Assembly (NCBI RefSeq): GCF_003597675.1
Contig: NZ_CP030827.1
Span: forward strand, 1,798,001-1,862,000
Length of the DNA stretch: 64,000 bases
Direction: 5' to 3'
Origin: Neorhizobium sp. NCHU2750
Lineage (GTDB): Bacteria > Pseudomonadota > Alphaproteobacteria > Rhizobiales > Rhizobiaceae
The position numbers and the translations under genes are program-made. The notes beneath the pieces were generated by a model that worked only from the letters and a program-made list of their open reading frames with translations, was not told where the DNA came from and searched no databases. This document shows, piece after piece, positions 52,583-60,718 of this stretch. How positions within the stretch are numbered: the stretch's first letter is position 1; every line of letters starts with the position of its first letter.

Positions 52583-53824
52583 TCAGGCAAAGAAATTGCG
52601 GGCGTAGTCGAGCGCGTCGGCAAGCGCATCCACTTCGGCGCGGGTATTATACATGGCAAACGATGCACGGCATGTGGAGGTCACGCCGAACCGTTTCAAG
52701 AGCGGCATGGCGCAATGGGTGCCAGCCCTGACGGCCACGCCGCGCCGGTCGATCACCATCGATACGTCATGGGCATGGATGCCCGCAAGCTCGAAGGAGA
52801 ATATGCCGCCCTTGCCCGGAGCATTGCCGAAAATCCTGAGCGAATTGACCGCCGAAAGCCGCTCCGTCGCATAGGCGGTGAGATCCGCCTCATGCGCCGC
52901 GATCGCTGCCCGGCCGACCTTTTCCATATAGTCCAGCGCGTAACCCAGCCCGATCGCCTGCACGATCGGCGGCGTGCCGGCCTCGAAACGATGTGGCGGA
53001 TCGTTATAGGTGACGATGTCCTCCGTCACCTCGACGATCATCTCGCCACCGCCCTGGAACGGACGCATCTCCTTCAGCCGGTCCATTTTGCCGTAAAGCA
53101 CGCCGATGCCGGACGGACCATAGAGCTTGTGGCCGGTCATCACGAACCAGTCGCAATCGATATCCTTCACGTCGATCGGCATGTGCACGGCACTCTGGCT
53201 GCCGTCGACGAGAACCGGAATACCGCGCTCATGGGCGATGCGGCAGATCTCCTTGACCGGCACGACGGTGCCGAGCGCATTCGACATATGGGTGACGGCA
53301 ACCATCCTGGTCTTTTCCGTCAGCACCTTCTCGAAATCCTCGATATGGAAGGCGCCGTCGTCATCCACCGGAACCCAGACGATCTTCGCCCCTTGCCGCT
53401 CGCGGATGAAATGCCATGGCACGATATTGGAGTGATGCTCCATGATTGTGATGACGATCTCGTCACTTTCACCGATATGCGGCATGCCGTAGCCATAGGC
53501 GACCGTATTGATCGCCGAGGTGGAATTGCTGGTGAAAACGATCTCGTCGATCGAGCCGGCGTTCAAGAACCGGCGCACCTTTTCGCGCGCCGCCTCATAG
53601 GCGTCGGTCGCCGCGTTGGAGAGGAAGTGCAGGCCGCGATGCACATTGGCATATTCGTTCGAATAGGCATGCGCGACCGCATCGATCACCGCCTGCGGCT
53701 TCTGCGCCGAGGCGCCATTGTCCAGATAGACCAGCGGCTTGTTGCCATGCACCTTGGTCGACAGGATCGGAAAGTCCCGCCTTATGGCGTCAACGTCATA
53801 GGCGGCTGGTGTCATCTGGTCCAT
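52583..53824 (-). CDS. sufS: cysteine desulfurase SufS
   Basis: 413 residues. PLP-dependent: it takes sulfur from cysteine to Fe-S assembly. Seen: PLP-Lys segment MTGHKLYGPSG, EIVFTSNSTSAINTV and the catalytic Cys in RAGTHCAMPLL. Group II (SufS type) length. It lies 200 bp downstream of sufD, the gap holding a RIME-like repeat. Confidence 0.95.
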   Translation of the reverse strand: MDQMTPAAYDVDAIRRDFPILSTKVHGNKPLVYLDNGASAQKPQAVIDAVAHAYSNEYANVHRGLHFLSNAATDAYEAAREKVRRFLNAGSIDEIVFTSNSTSAINTVAYGYGMPHIGESDEIVITIMEHHSNIVPWHFIRERQGAKIVWVPVDDDGAFHIEDFEKVLTEKTRMVAVTHMSNALGTVVPVKEICRIAHERGIPVLVDGSQSAVHMPIDVKDIDCDWFVMTGHKLYGPSGIGVLYGKMDRLKEMRPFQGGGEMIVEVTEDIVTYNDPPHRFEAGTPPIVQAIGLGYALDYMEKVGRAAIAAHEADLTAYATERLSAVNSLRIFGNAPGKGGIFSFELAGIHAHDVSMVIDRRGVAVRAGTHCAMPLLKRFGVTSTCRASFAMYNTRAEVDALADALDYARNFFA

Positions 53825-53903
53825 ATCAGACCCTTTCTGTCACGCCCTTGGGCGAAATCCCGTAAAGATCGCAGCAGTTCCCGGCATCGTCACCACGCTC
53901 GCC

Positions 53904-53993
53904 GCGTCATCCTCGGCCTTGTGCCGAGGCCCCAATCACGTTGCAACCGGTTCAACGGTCGCAGATGCTCGGGACGAGCCCGAGCATGACGGG
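53904..53993. repeat. RIME-like intergenic mosaic element
   Basis: Two palindromes, CCTCGGC/GCCGAGG (53911-53929) and ATGCTCGGG/CCCGAGCAT (53965-53987), sit inside an outer CGTCAT...ATGACG pair. This matches the Rhizobium-specific intergenic mosaic element pattern. It lies between sufD and sufS. Confidence 0.68.
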
Positions 53994-54025
53994 AGGAGAT
54001 ACGTCATCTCCTCCGCCATTTCACA

Positions 54026-55309
54026 TCAGGCGTGCTGTTCAAGCCAGTTGGAGATCACGTCCTCCAGCGGCTCGACCAGGTTTTCGTCTTCCAGTTCCTC
54101 GACGATTTCCGCCACGAAGGCATTGACCAGCATGGCCCGCGCCTTGTTTTCCGGAACGCCGCGCGCCATCAGGTAGAACAGATGGTTGCGGTCAATATCG
54201 GCAACGGTGGCGCCATGGCCGCAGATCACGTCGTCGGCGAAGATTTCAAGCTCGGGCTTCACCGAGAAATCGCCATCGTCGGACATCAGCAGCGTGTTGC
54301 AGGCCATCTTGGCATCGGTCTTCTGGGCATCGGGCGCAACCCGGATCATGCCCTGGAAGACGCCGCTTGCCTTGTCGAACACGACATTGCGGAAGGTTTC
54401 CGTCGAGTTGGTATGCGGCACGTTATGGCCGAGCACCAGCGTCACGTCGGTATGCGTATCGCCGCCGAGCAGGTTGACGCCGCGCAGCGTCAGTTCGGCG
54501 CCCTCACCGGCAACCTCGATGCGCAGCTCCTGGCGCACCAGCTTGCCGCCGGCATTGACGACGTAAAGGCGAAGCTTGGCTTCCGCACCAAGCTTGGCGC
54601 GGATCTGCGCCAGATGCGTGTCGGACGCCCCCTGCTCCTGCAGGATGATCCAGGTAATCTCCGCGCCGTCTTCCAGCGCGATGTCACTGATCGAGGATAC
54701 CAGCGCCGCTTCTCCCGTCACCGAGTGGTGACGCTCGACGATCGTGGCCTTTGCGCCTGCACCGAAGGAAACCGGGAAGCGCGTATGGATCTGGCCGGCG
54801 CCATGCAGCGCCTGCAGCTCGATCACATCCTCGATCTCGGCTCCGGCCGGAATGGCAAGCGCCAGACCGTCGCGCACGAACGAGCCGTTCAGGCGGCCGA
54901 TCGCATCGTCCTTGTCGAGCGCGGTCAGGCCGGCAACCGCCGAACCATCGGCAAGCTGGTCGCGGAACGCGGTGATCGAAACGCCGTCGACCGACGCATC
55001 GACATTTGCCTCGCCCTGCAGAACCGACAGCACGGCCGAACCCTTGACCAGCGGTTCGATCGAAGCGCCAGCGGTCCCGACGACACGTTCGGGCACGGCA
55101 CGCAGCAGGTTCTTGAGGTCTGTGTAGTGCCAGGATTCGATCCGGCGGGTTGGCAGGCCCGACTTTTTCAGGTCGTCGAGCAGGCGGTCGCGGGTGCCGG
55201 TGACGGCGCCATTGCCCGGCAATTCGCCGATCTGCGCCGCGAAAGCTTCGACGAGCGCCGTCTCGGCGGCAGTCAGCCTGGCCTCGGGCTTTGTTGCCTG
55301 AATATTCAT
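54026..55309 (-). CDS. sufD: Fe-S assembly protein SufD
   Basis: 427 residues. SufB/D-type right-handed beta-helix core, with the C-terminal ICGHGATVADIDRNHLFYLMARG motif typical of SufD and the family end. Forms the SufBC2D scaffold with SufB and SufC. It follows sufC by 17 bp. Confidence 0.95.
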   Translation of the reverse strand: MNIQATKPEARLTAAETALVEAFAAQIGELPGNGAVTGTRDRLLDDLKKSGLPTRRIESWHYTDLKNLLRAVPERVVGTAGASIEPLVKGSAVLSVLQGEANVDASVDGVSITAFRDQLADGSAVAGLTALDKDDAIGRLNGSFVRDGLALAIPAGAEIEDVIELQALHGAGQIHTRFPVSFGAGAKATIVERHHSVTGEAALVSSISDIALEDGAEITWIILQEQGASDTHLAQIRAKLGAEAKLRLYVVNAGGKLVRQELRIEVAGEGAELTLRGVNLLGGDTHTDVTLVLGHNVPHTNSTETFRNVVFDKASGVFQGMIRVAPDAQKTDAKMACNTLLMSDDGDFSVKPELEIFADDVICGHGATVADIDRNHLFYLMARGVPENKARAMLVNAFVAEIVEELEDENLVEPLEDVISNWLEQHA

Positions 55310-55326
55310 CGCAAATTCCTCCCGGA

Positions 55327-56079
55327 TCAGGCCGCTTCGATCACGTCGGCGTAACCGTTGGCTTCCAGCTCGTGGGCCAGTTCCTTGTCGCCGGTACGGA
55401 TGATCTGGCCCTTGTAGAGAACATGGACGGTATCCGGCACGATATAGTCGAGCAGGCGCTGGTAGTGGGTGATGACGATCACCGCACGGTCGGGCGAACG
55501 CAGCGCGTTGACGCCATCGGCGACGATCTTCAGAGCATCGATGTCGAGGCCACTGTCGGTTTCATCGAGGATGCAGAGCGTCGGCTCCAGGAGTGCCATC
55601 TGCAGGATTTCCGCACGCTTCTTCTCACCGCCGGAGAAACCGACATTGAGCGGGCGCTTCAGCATGGCCGGGTCGATCTTCAGCTGCTCGGCGGCTTCCT
55701 TGACGCGGCGCATGAAATCCGGCGTCGTCAATTCCGCTTCGCCGCGCGCCTTGCGCTGCTCGTTCATCGCCACCTTGAGGAACTGCATCGTCGCAACGCC
55801 CGGGATTTCGACCGGATACTGGAAGGCGAGGAAGATGCCCTTGGAGGCGCGCTCGGCCGGATCGAGTTCGAGAATGCTCTCGCCATTATAGGTGATGTCG
55901 CCCTCGGTGACTTCGTAGTCCTCGCGGCCCGACAGGATGTAGGAAAGCGTCGACTTGCCCGAGCCGTTCGGGCCCATGATGGCGGCAATTTCGCCCGGCT
56001 TCACCGTCAGGTTCAGGCCACGGATGATTTCGGTGCCGTCTTCGGCGATGCGGGCGTGCAGGTTCTTGATCTCAAGCAT
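55327..56079 (-). CDS. sufC: Fe-S assembly ATPase SufC
   Basis: 250 residues from MLEIKNLHARI. ABC ATPase: Walker A GPNGSGKSTLS, signature FSGGEKKRAEI, Walker B LCILDETDSGLD. Powers SufBC2D. A TTG six bases upstream is an alternative start. It lies 40 bp after the small coiled-coil ORF. Confidence 0.96.
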   Translation of the reverse strand: MLEIKNLHARIAEDGTEIIRGLNLTVKPGEIAAIMGPNGSGKSTLSYILSGREDYEVTEGDITYNGESILELDPAERASKGIFLAFQYPVEIPGVATMQFLKVAMNEQRKARGEAELTTPDFMRRVKEAAEQLKIDPAMLKRPLNVGFSGGEKKRAEILQMALLEPTLCILDETDSGLDIDALKIVADGVNALRSPDRAVIVITHYQRLLDYIVPDTVHVLYKGQIIRTGDKELAHELEANGYADVIEAA

Positions 56080-56119
56080 GTTCAATCTCTTATCTGTTCA
56101 AGCGAAACGGAGGGGCGGA

Positions 56120-56341
56120 TTATTCGCCGAGCTCCAGGCGTTTTTCGATTCTGTCGAGGCGAACTTTGATGGTCGCAAGCTCCCCGTCATGAAGAACCTG
56201 AGAGCCGAGAAGGCCGGCCATGTGCTGGCGCATAACCAGCATCTCGGCCCTCATCCCGCTCATCTCTTCCTTCATGGATGCCATGTCTGCCCGCATAGCG
56301 CGCAGATGTTCCAGGATGAGACTTTCGACCTTTTCGTTCAT
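56120..56341 (-). CDS. small coiled-coil protein coupled to sufB
   Basis: 73 residues, helical throughout with regular Met/Leu spacing (MASMKEEMSGMRAEMLVMRQHM), likely a coiled coil. The ATG overlaps the sufB stop (TAATG), so it is probably translated with sufB. No family recognised; such a gene is unusual in suf operons. Function unknown. Confidence 0.65.
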   Translation of the reverse strand: MNEKVESLILEHLRAMRADMASMKEEMSGMRAEMLVMRQHMAGLLGSQVLHDGELATIKVRLDRIEKRLELGE

Positions 56342-57810
56342 TACCCCACACTTCCCTCAAGCGAGATGCTGATCAGCTTCTGGGCTTCGACGGCAAATTC
56401 CATCGGCAGCTGCTGGATGACGTCCTTGACGAAGCCGTTGACGATCAGCGCGATCGCCTCCTCTTCCGGGATGCCGCGCTGCATGGCGTAGAATTTCTGG
56501 TCGTCCGAGACCTTCGATGTGGTGGCCTCATGCTCGACCTGGGCCGATGCGTTCTTCGCTTCGATATAGGGCACGGTATGCGCGCCGCACTTGTCGCCGA
56601 TCAGCAGCGAATCGCAATTTGTGAAGTTGCGCGCATTGTCCGCCTTGCGGTGGATCGACACCTGGCCGCGATAGGTATTCTGCGACACGCCGGCGGAAAT
56701 GCCCTTGGAGATGATGCGGCTCGACGTGTTCTTGCCGAGATGGATCATCTTCGTTCCCGAATCGATCTGCTGGTGACCGTTCGACACGGCGATCGAGTAG
56801 AACTCGCCGCGGCTGTCGTCGCCGCGCAGGATGCAGGACGGGTATTTCCAGGTGATCGCCGAACCGGTCTCGACCTGGGTCCAGGAGATCTTGGAGCGCG
56901 CGCCACGGCAATCGCCACGCTTGGTGACGAAATTGTAGATGCCGCCCTTGCCCTCCTTGTCGCCGGGGAACCAGTTCTGCACCGTCGAATACTTGATCTC
57001 GGCATCGTCGAGCGCAACCAGTTCGACAACCGCCGCGTGCAGCTGGTTTTCGTCGCGCTGCGGCGCCGTGCAGCCTTCGAGATAGGAGACGTAGGCGCCT
57101 TCTTCGGCGATGATCAGCGTGCGCTCGAACTGTCCGGTATTCTTCTCGTTGATGCGGAAATAGGTCGACAGTTCCATCGGGCAGCGAACGCCCTTCGGCA
57201 CGAAGACGAACGAACCATCGGTAAAGACCGCCGCATTCAGCGTCGCATAATAGTTGTCGGAGGTCGGCACGACCGAGCCGAGATATTTCTTGATCAGTTC
57301 GGGATGCTCGCGAATGGCTTCCGAGATCGACATGAAGATCACGCCGGCCTTCTCGAGTTCCTTCTTGAACGTGGTGACGACCGAAACCGAATCGAACACG
57401 GCATCGACGGCAACCCGCGGCTTGTCGACGCCGGCAAGGATTTCCTGCTCGCGCAGCGGAATACCGAGCTTTTCATAGGTCTTGAGCAGCTCCGGATCGA
57501 CCTCGTCCAGCGACTTCGGGCCGGTCACGTTCTTCGGTGCGGCATAATAGTAGATGTCGTTGAAGTCGATCCTGGGATATTCGACGCGCGCCCATGTCGG
57601 CTCTTCCATCGTCAGCCAGCGCTTGTAGGCGTCCAGACGCCATTCCAGCATCCAGTCCGGCTCCTGCTTCTTGGCCGAGATGAAGCGGATGATGTCTTCC
57701 GAAAGGCCCTTGGGAGCCTTGTCCACTTCGATAAGGGTCTCGAAGCCGTATTTGTACTGGTCGATATCGATCCCACGGACCTGATCGATTGTTTCCTGGA
57801 CAGCAGGCAT
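56341..57810 (-). CDS. sufB: Fe-S assembly scaffold SufB
   Basis: 489 residues from [10 protein letters not shown], with GGAG nine bases upstream. SufB core is clear: [39 protein letters not shown] and the C-terminal [22 protein letters not shown] with the conserved Cys-containing segment [12 protein letters not shown]. Builds the cluster with SufC and SufD. The second gene of the operon. Confidence 0.96.
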   Translation of the reverse strand: MPAVQETIDQVRGIDIDQYKYGFETLIEVDKAPKGLSEDIIRFISAKKQEPDWMLEWRLDAYKRWLTMEEPTWARVEYPRIDFNDIYYYAAPKNVTGPKSLDEVDPELLKTYEKLGIPLREQEILAGVDKPRVAVDAVFDSVSVVTTFKKELEKAGVIFMSISEAIREHPELIKKYLGSVVPTSDNYYATLNAAVFTDGSFVFVPKGVRCPMELSTYFRINEKNTGQFERTLIIAEEGAYVSYLEGCTAPQRDENQLHAAVVELVALDDAEIKYSTVQNWFPGDKEGKGGIYNFVTKRGDCRGARSKISWTQVETGSAITWKYPSCILRGDDSRGEFYSIAVSNGHQQIDSGTKMIHLGKNTSSRIISKGISAGVSQNTYRGQVSIHRKADNARNFTNCDSLLIGDKCGAHTVPYIEAKNASAQVEHEATTSKVSDDQKFYAMQRGIPEEEAIALIVNGFVKDVIQQLPMEFAVEAQKLISISLEGSVG

Positions 57811-57959
57811 CTTAGTCACTCCAAATCTTGCCGGTTCAAATTCCGGCAATTCCGTCATTCGTGCGGGGAAAACAATGCCTCCCCCATGTAAGGGCCAAAA
57901 GGCGATTTTCCCACCTTTTGGCAAGCGGAAATTTGCATTTCCGCGCAGTATACAACCGT

Positions 57960-59126
57960 CTAGGCGGCCTTTTCGGGCACCTTGCGGCGCCCGGCGATCT
58001 TGCCGAAGGCGGCGATTGCCTTGTCGATATCGGCATCCGTCGTTTCCGGCCCGAGCGAGATGCGCAATCCGCCGACATCGGCGTCATGGCCCATCGCTGT
58101 CAGGACATGGCTCTGCCCGACCTTGCCGGACGAGCATGCCGACCCTGCCGACAGCGAAACCCCCTCGAGGTCGAAGGCGATCTGCCCCGTCTCGGCTTTC
58201 AGCCCCGGCAGCGTGAAGAAACTGGTATTGGCCGCCCGCGCCAGGGCTTCGCCATAGATGACGACATCCGGGGCGGCCTCTTTCATCGCGTGCTCCAGCC
58301 TGTCGCGCAGCGAGCCGATCCGCTCGTTGCGCCCGAGCAAGTCTTCACTCATCGCTTCAGCTGCCGCGCCGAAGCCGATGATGGCGTGAAAATTCTCTGT
58401 CCCCGACCGGTGACCCTTCTCCTGCCCGCCACCGCGGATCAAAGGTTTCGGCATCAGCACTTCGCCGCGTGAAATCAGCGCTCCGACACCTTTCGGCCCG
58501 CCGATCTTGTGCGACGAGACGATAAGGAAATCCGCATCAAGGCTCGTGATATCGACTGCCATGCGGCCCGCCGCCTGCACTGCATCGACGACCATCAGGC
58601 CGCGATATTTGTGGGCAAGTGCCGCGGCTTCGGCCACCGGCTGTACGATCCCCGTCTCGTTGTTGACCAGCATGACGGCCACCATCGGCAGGCCCGAGGC
58701 TGGATCATGCCCTGCCAGAAGCGCATCGAGCGCGCTAAGTTTGATGATACCGTCCGGCGTCACCGGCACTTCCGTTACTTGATCGGCAGCGAATCGCCCG
58801 CCCTCGCGTATCGCCGGATGCTCGATCGCAGACACGTAGAGATGCGACACCGTCACCGGCGAGCGCCCCATCCGGTAATCCGGCGTCAGCACATGGTTCG
58901 ATGCTTCCGTCGCGCCGCTGGTGAATGTCACATGCGACGGCTCGGCGCCGACAAGCGCGCCCACCTGCCGCCTGGCCTTCTCGACGGCCGAGCGTGCGGC
59001 CCGCCCCTCGGAATGCACCGAAGACGCATTTCCCGGCAAGAGAAGCGCATCGATCATCGCAAGGCGCGCGCGCTCGGACAGCGGAGCCGTCGCATTCCAG
59101 TCGAGATATGTTCGCCTTGAGGCCAT
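57960..59126 (-). CDS. cysteine desulfurase, NifS/IscS type (SufS2)
   Basis: 388 residues. Group I desulfurase: PLP-Lys in [11 protein letters not shown]-terminal [15 protein letters not shown], and the catalytic Cys in [17 protein letters not shown]. First gene of the operon, which thus carries two desulfurases of different types (this and SufS), as in other rhizobia. It lies 149 bp upstream of the sufB start. Confidence 0.9.
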   Translation of the reverse strand: MASRRTYLDWNATAPLSERARLAMIDALLLPGNASSVHSEGRAARSAVEKARRQVGALVGAEPSHVTFTSGATEASNHVLTPDYRMGRSPVTVSHLYVSAIEHPAIREGGRFAADQVTEVPVTPDGIIKLSALDALLAGHDPASGLPMVAVMLVNNETGIVQPVAEAAALAHKYRGLMVVDAVQAAGRMAVDITSLDADFLIVSSHKIGGPKGVGALISRGEVLMPKPLIRGGGQEKGHRSGTENFHAIIGFGAAAEAMSEDLLGRNERIGSLRDRLEHAMKEAAPDVVIYGEALARAANTSFFTLPGLKAETGQIAFDLEGVSLSAGSACSSGKVGQSHVLTAMGHDADVGGLRISLGPETTDADIDKAIAAFGKIAGRRKVPEKAA

Positions 59127-59259
59127 CACTCGTCCGCGCCTGCCTTCTTCGATTCACATTGACTTTCACTCATCGAGCGAAAATCCTCATTTTAGTTGAA
59201 ATCTCAATTGCGCTTGCCTTATGAGACTTCGCAACGGGTACTGCTGTCGCAGGCCCAAG

Positions 59260-59276
59260 TTTCGAATGGTTCTAAA
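59260..59276. promoter_or_regulatory. Irr-type iron-control (ICE-like) palindrome
   Basis: TTTCGAATGGTTCTAAA differs at one base from the rhizobial ICE palindrome TTTAGAA-N3-TTCTAAA, 134 bp upstream of the suf operon start. A TTCTAGAA palindrome follows at 59282. The rest of 59127-59365 is AT-rich, holds both divergent promoters and shows nothing else. Confidence 0.5.
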
Positions 59277-59365
59277 CTGAGTTCTAGAAAAGCTGAGCGC
59301 CTTCGTCAAGTCAAACAAGACCGAATGCGTGTGTTTCGAACCAAACAAGATTGACCGGAGTACCG

Positions 59366-60043
59366 ATGCCCGAAGTGATTTTCAACGGCCCTGCCGGCCG
59401 CCTGGAGGGACGCTACCAGCCGTCCAAGGAAAAGAGCGCGCCGATCGCGATCATCCTGCATCCGCACCCCCAGTTCGGTGGCACGATGAACAACCAGATC
59501 GTCTACCAGCTCTTCTATATGTTCCAGAAGCGCGGCTTCACCACCCTGCGCTTCAATTTCCGCGGTATCGGCCGCAGCCAGGGCGAATTCGACCATGGCG
59601 CGGGCGAACTGTCGGATGCCGCCTCGGCGCTCGACTGGGTGCAGAGCCTGCATCCCGATTCGAAGAGCTGTTGGGTCGCCGGCTACTCCTTCGGCGCCTG
59701 GATCGGCATGCAGCTTCTGATGCGCCGCCCGGAAATCGAAGGTTTCATGTCGATCGCACCGCAGCCCAACACCTATGACTTCTCCTTCCTCGCCCCCTGC
59801 CCGTCGTCCGGCCTGATCATCAACGGCGACAACGACAAGGTGGCTCCCGAAAAGGACGTCAACGGCCTGGTCGAGAAGCTGAAGACCCAGAAGGGCATCC
59901 TGATCACCCACCGCACGGTCGAGGGCGCCAACCACTTCTTCAACGGTCAGGTGGATACGCTGATGGCCGAATGCGAGGATTACCTCGACCGCCGCCTCAA
60001 CGGCGAACTGGTGCCGGAGCCGGCCGCCAAGCGCATTCGCTGA
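59366..60043 (+). CDS. alpha/beta hydrolase
   Basis: 225 residues from the ATG at 59366 with CGGAG upstream. The nucleophile elbow GYSFGAW near residue 111, the acid in INGDNDKV and His in GANHFF form a catalytic triad. Typical members start HPHPQFGGTM and act on unknown esters or acyl compounds. Divergent from suf. It ends at a terminator. Confidence 0.88.
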   Translation: MPEVIFNGPAGRLEGRYQPSKEKSAPIAIILHPHPQFGGTMNNQIVYQLFYMFQKRGFTTLRFNFRGIGRSQGEFDHGAGELSDAASALDWVQSLHPDSKSCWVAGYSFGAWIGMQLLMRRPEIEGFMSIAPQPNTYDFSFLAPCPSSGLIINGDNDKVAPEKDVNGLVEKLKTQKGILITHRTVEGANHFFNGQVDTLMAECEDYLDRRLNGELVPEPAAKRIR

Positions 60044-60049
60044 TTTCGG

Positions 60050-60078
60050 CGGGCCTCTTCGGAGGCCCGTTTTCGTTT
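60050..60078 (+). terminator. terminator of the alpha/beta hydrolase gene
   Basis: CGGGCCTC / GAGGCCCG stem (60050-60057 with 60062-60069), TTCG loop, then TTTTCGTTT. Confidence 0.8.
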
Positions 60079-60230
60079 CAGCCAATTCATCATCACAAGC
60101 ATCAACGCTGCCAATGCCGGCACCCGTTGCTCCCGCCCACCGCCATTTTGTTGACCCGCAAGGCGCAGTCCTTTAGAAGGCGGCCTCATTCGGAGAGATT
60201 CCGACCCCTTCATATCCGGAGCAGGTGCGG

Positions 60231-60635
60231 ATGGCGGTATTGCCGCTGCGAAATCGGAAAAAGGCTGAACGTGCGCAGGTCGATCTTGCGCGCCTGCCGG
60301 TTATCGCCGCCGCTTTCCTGATCGCGCTCTTCGGACTTCTGGCCGGCACCCCGCGCAATACCGACCTTTCCGCGTCGACGCGGCCGATCGACGATCGCTC
60401 GGATCGCGGACCATCGCTCACCAAGCGTGAGCCCGTGCGCGCGATCACCGTTGCCGAACGCAAGGATGCGACCGCAGCCCAGGTGACGAGCCACGATGGC
60501 CTGCCGGCGCCGACAGCCTTCACGCTGCCGGAAAATGCCTATGCAGCTGCGCAGGGCATAAACCGGGCGGTATCGCTCCATCTGCGATTGGATTGGCCGG
60601 GTGCCCTGCCCCGCGCTCCACCAATTGCCGCCTGA
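60231..60635 (+). CDS. hypothetical protein with one membrane segment
   Basis: 134 residues from an ATG with GGAG upstream. One hydrophobic segment (LPVIAAAFLIALFGLLAG) near residue 25 is followed by a disordered Pro/Ala/Thr-rich part. No family recognised. Minus-strand frames here are also open, so the choice rests on the ribosome site and membrane segment. Confidence 0.45.
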   Translation: MAVLPLRNRKKAERAQVDLARLPVIAAAFLIALFGLLAGTPRNTDLSASTRPIDDRSDRGPSLTKREPVRAITVAERKDATAAQVTSHDGLPAPTAFTLPENAYAAAQGINRAVSLHLRLDWPGALPRAPPIAA

Positions 60636-60718
60636 TCAAGGCATTCTCTGCCTCGCAGCATGAAATTTGACGGCCGCTTCAGCCCGCAATCCGCTGTCGG
60701 CCAAACAGGATTTATACA

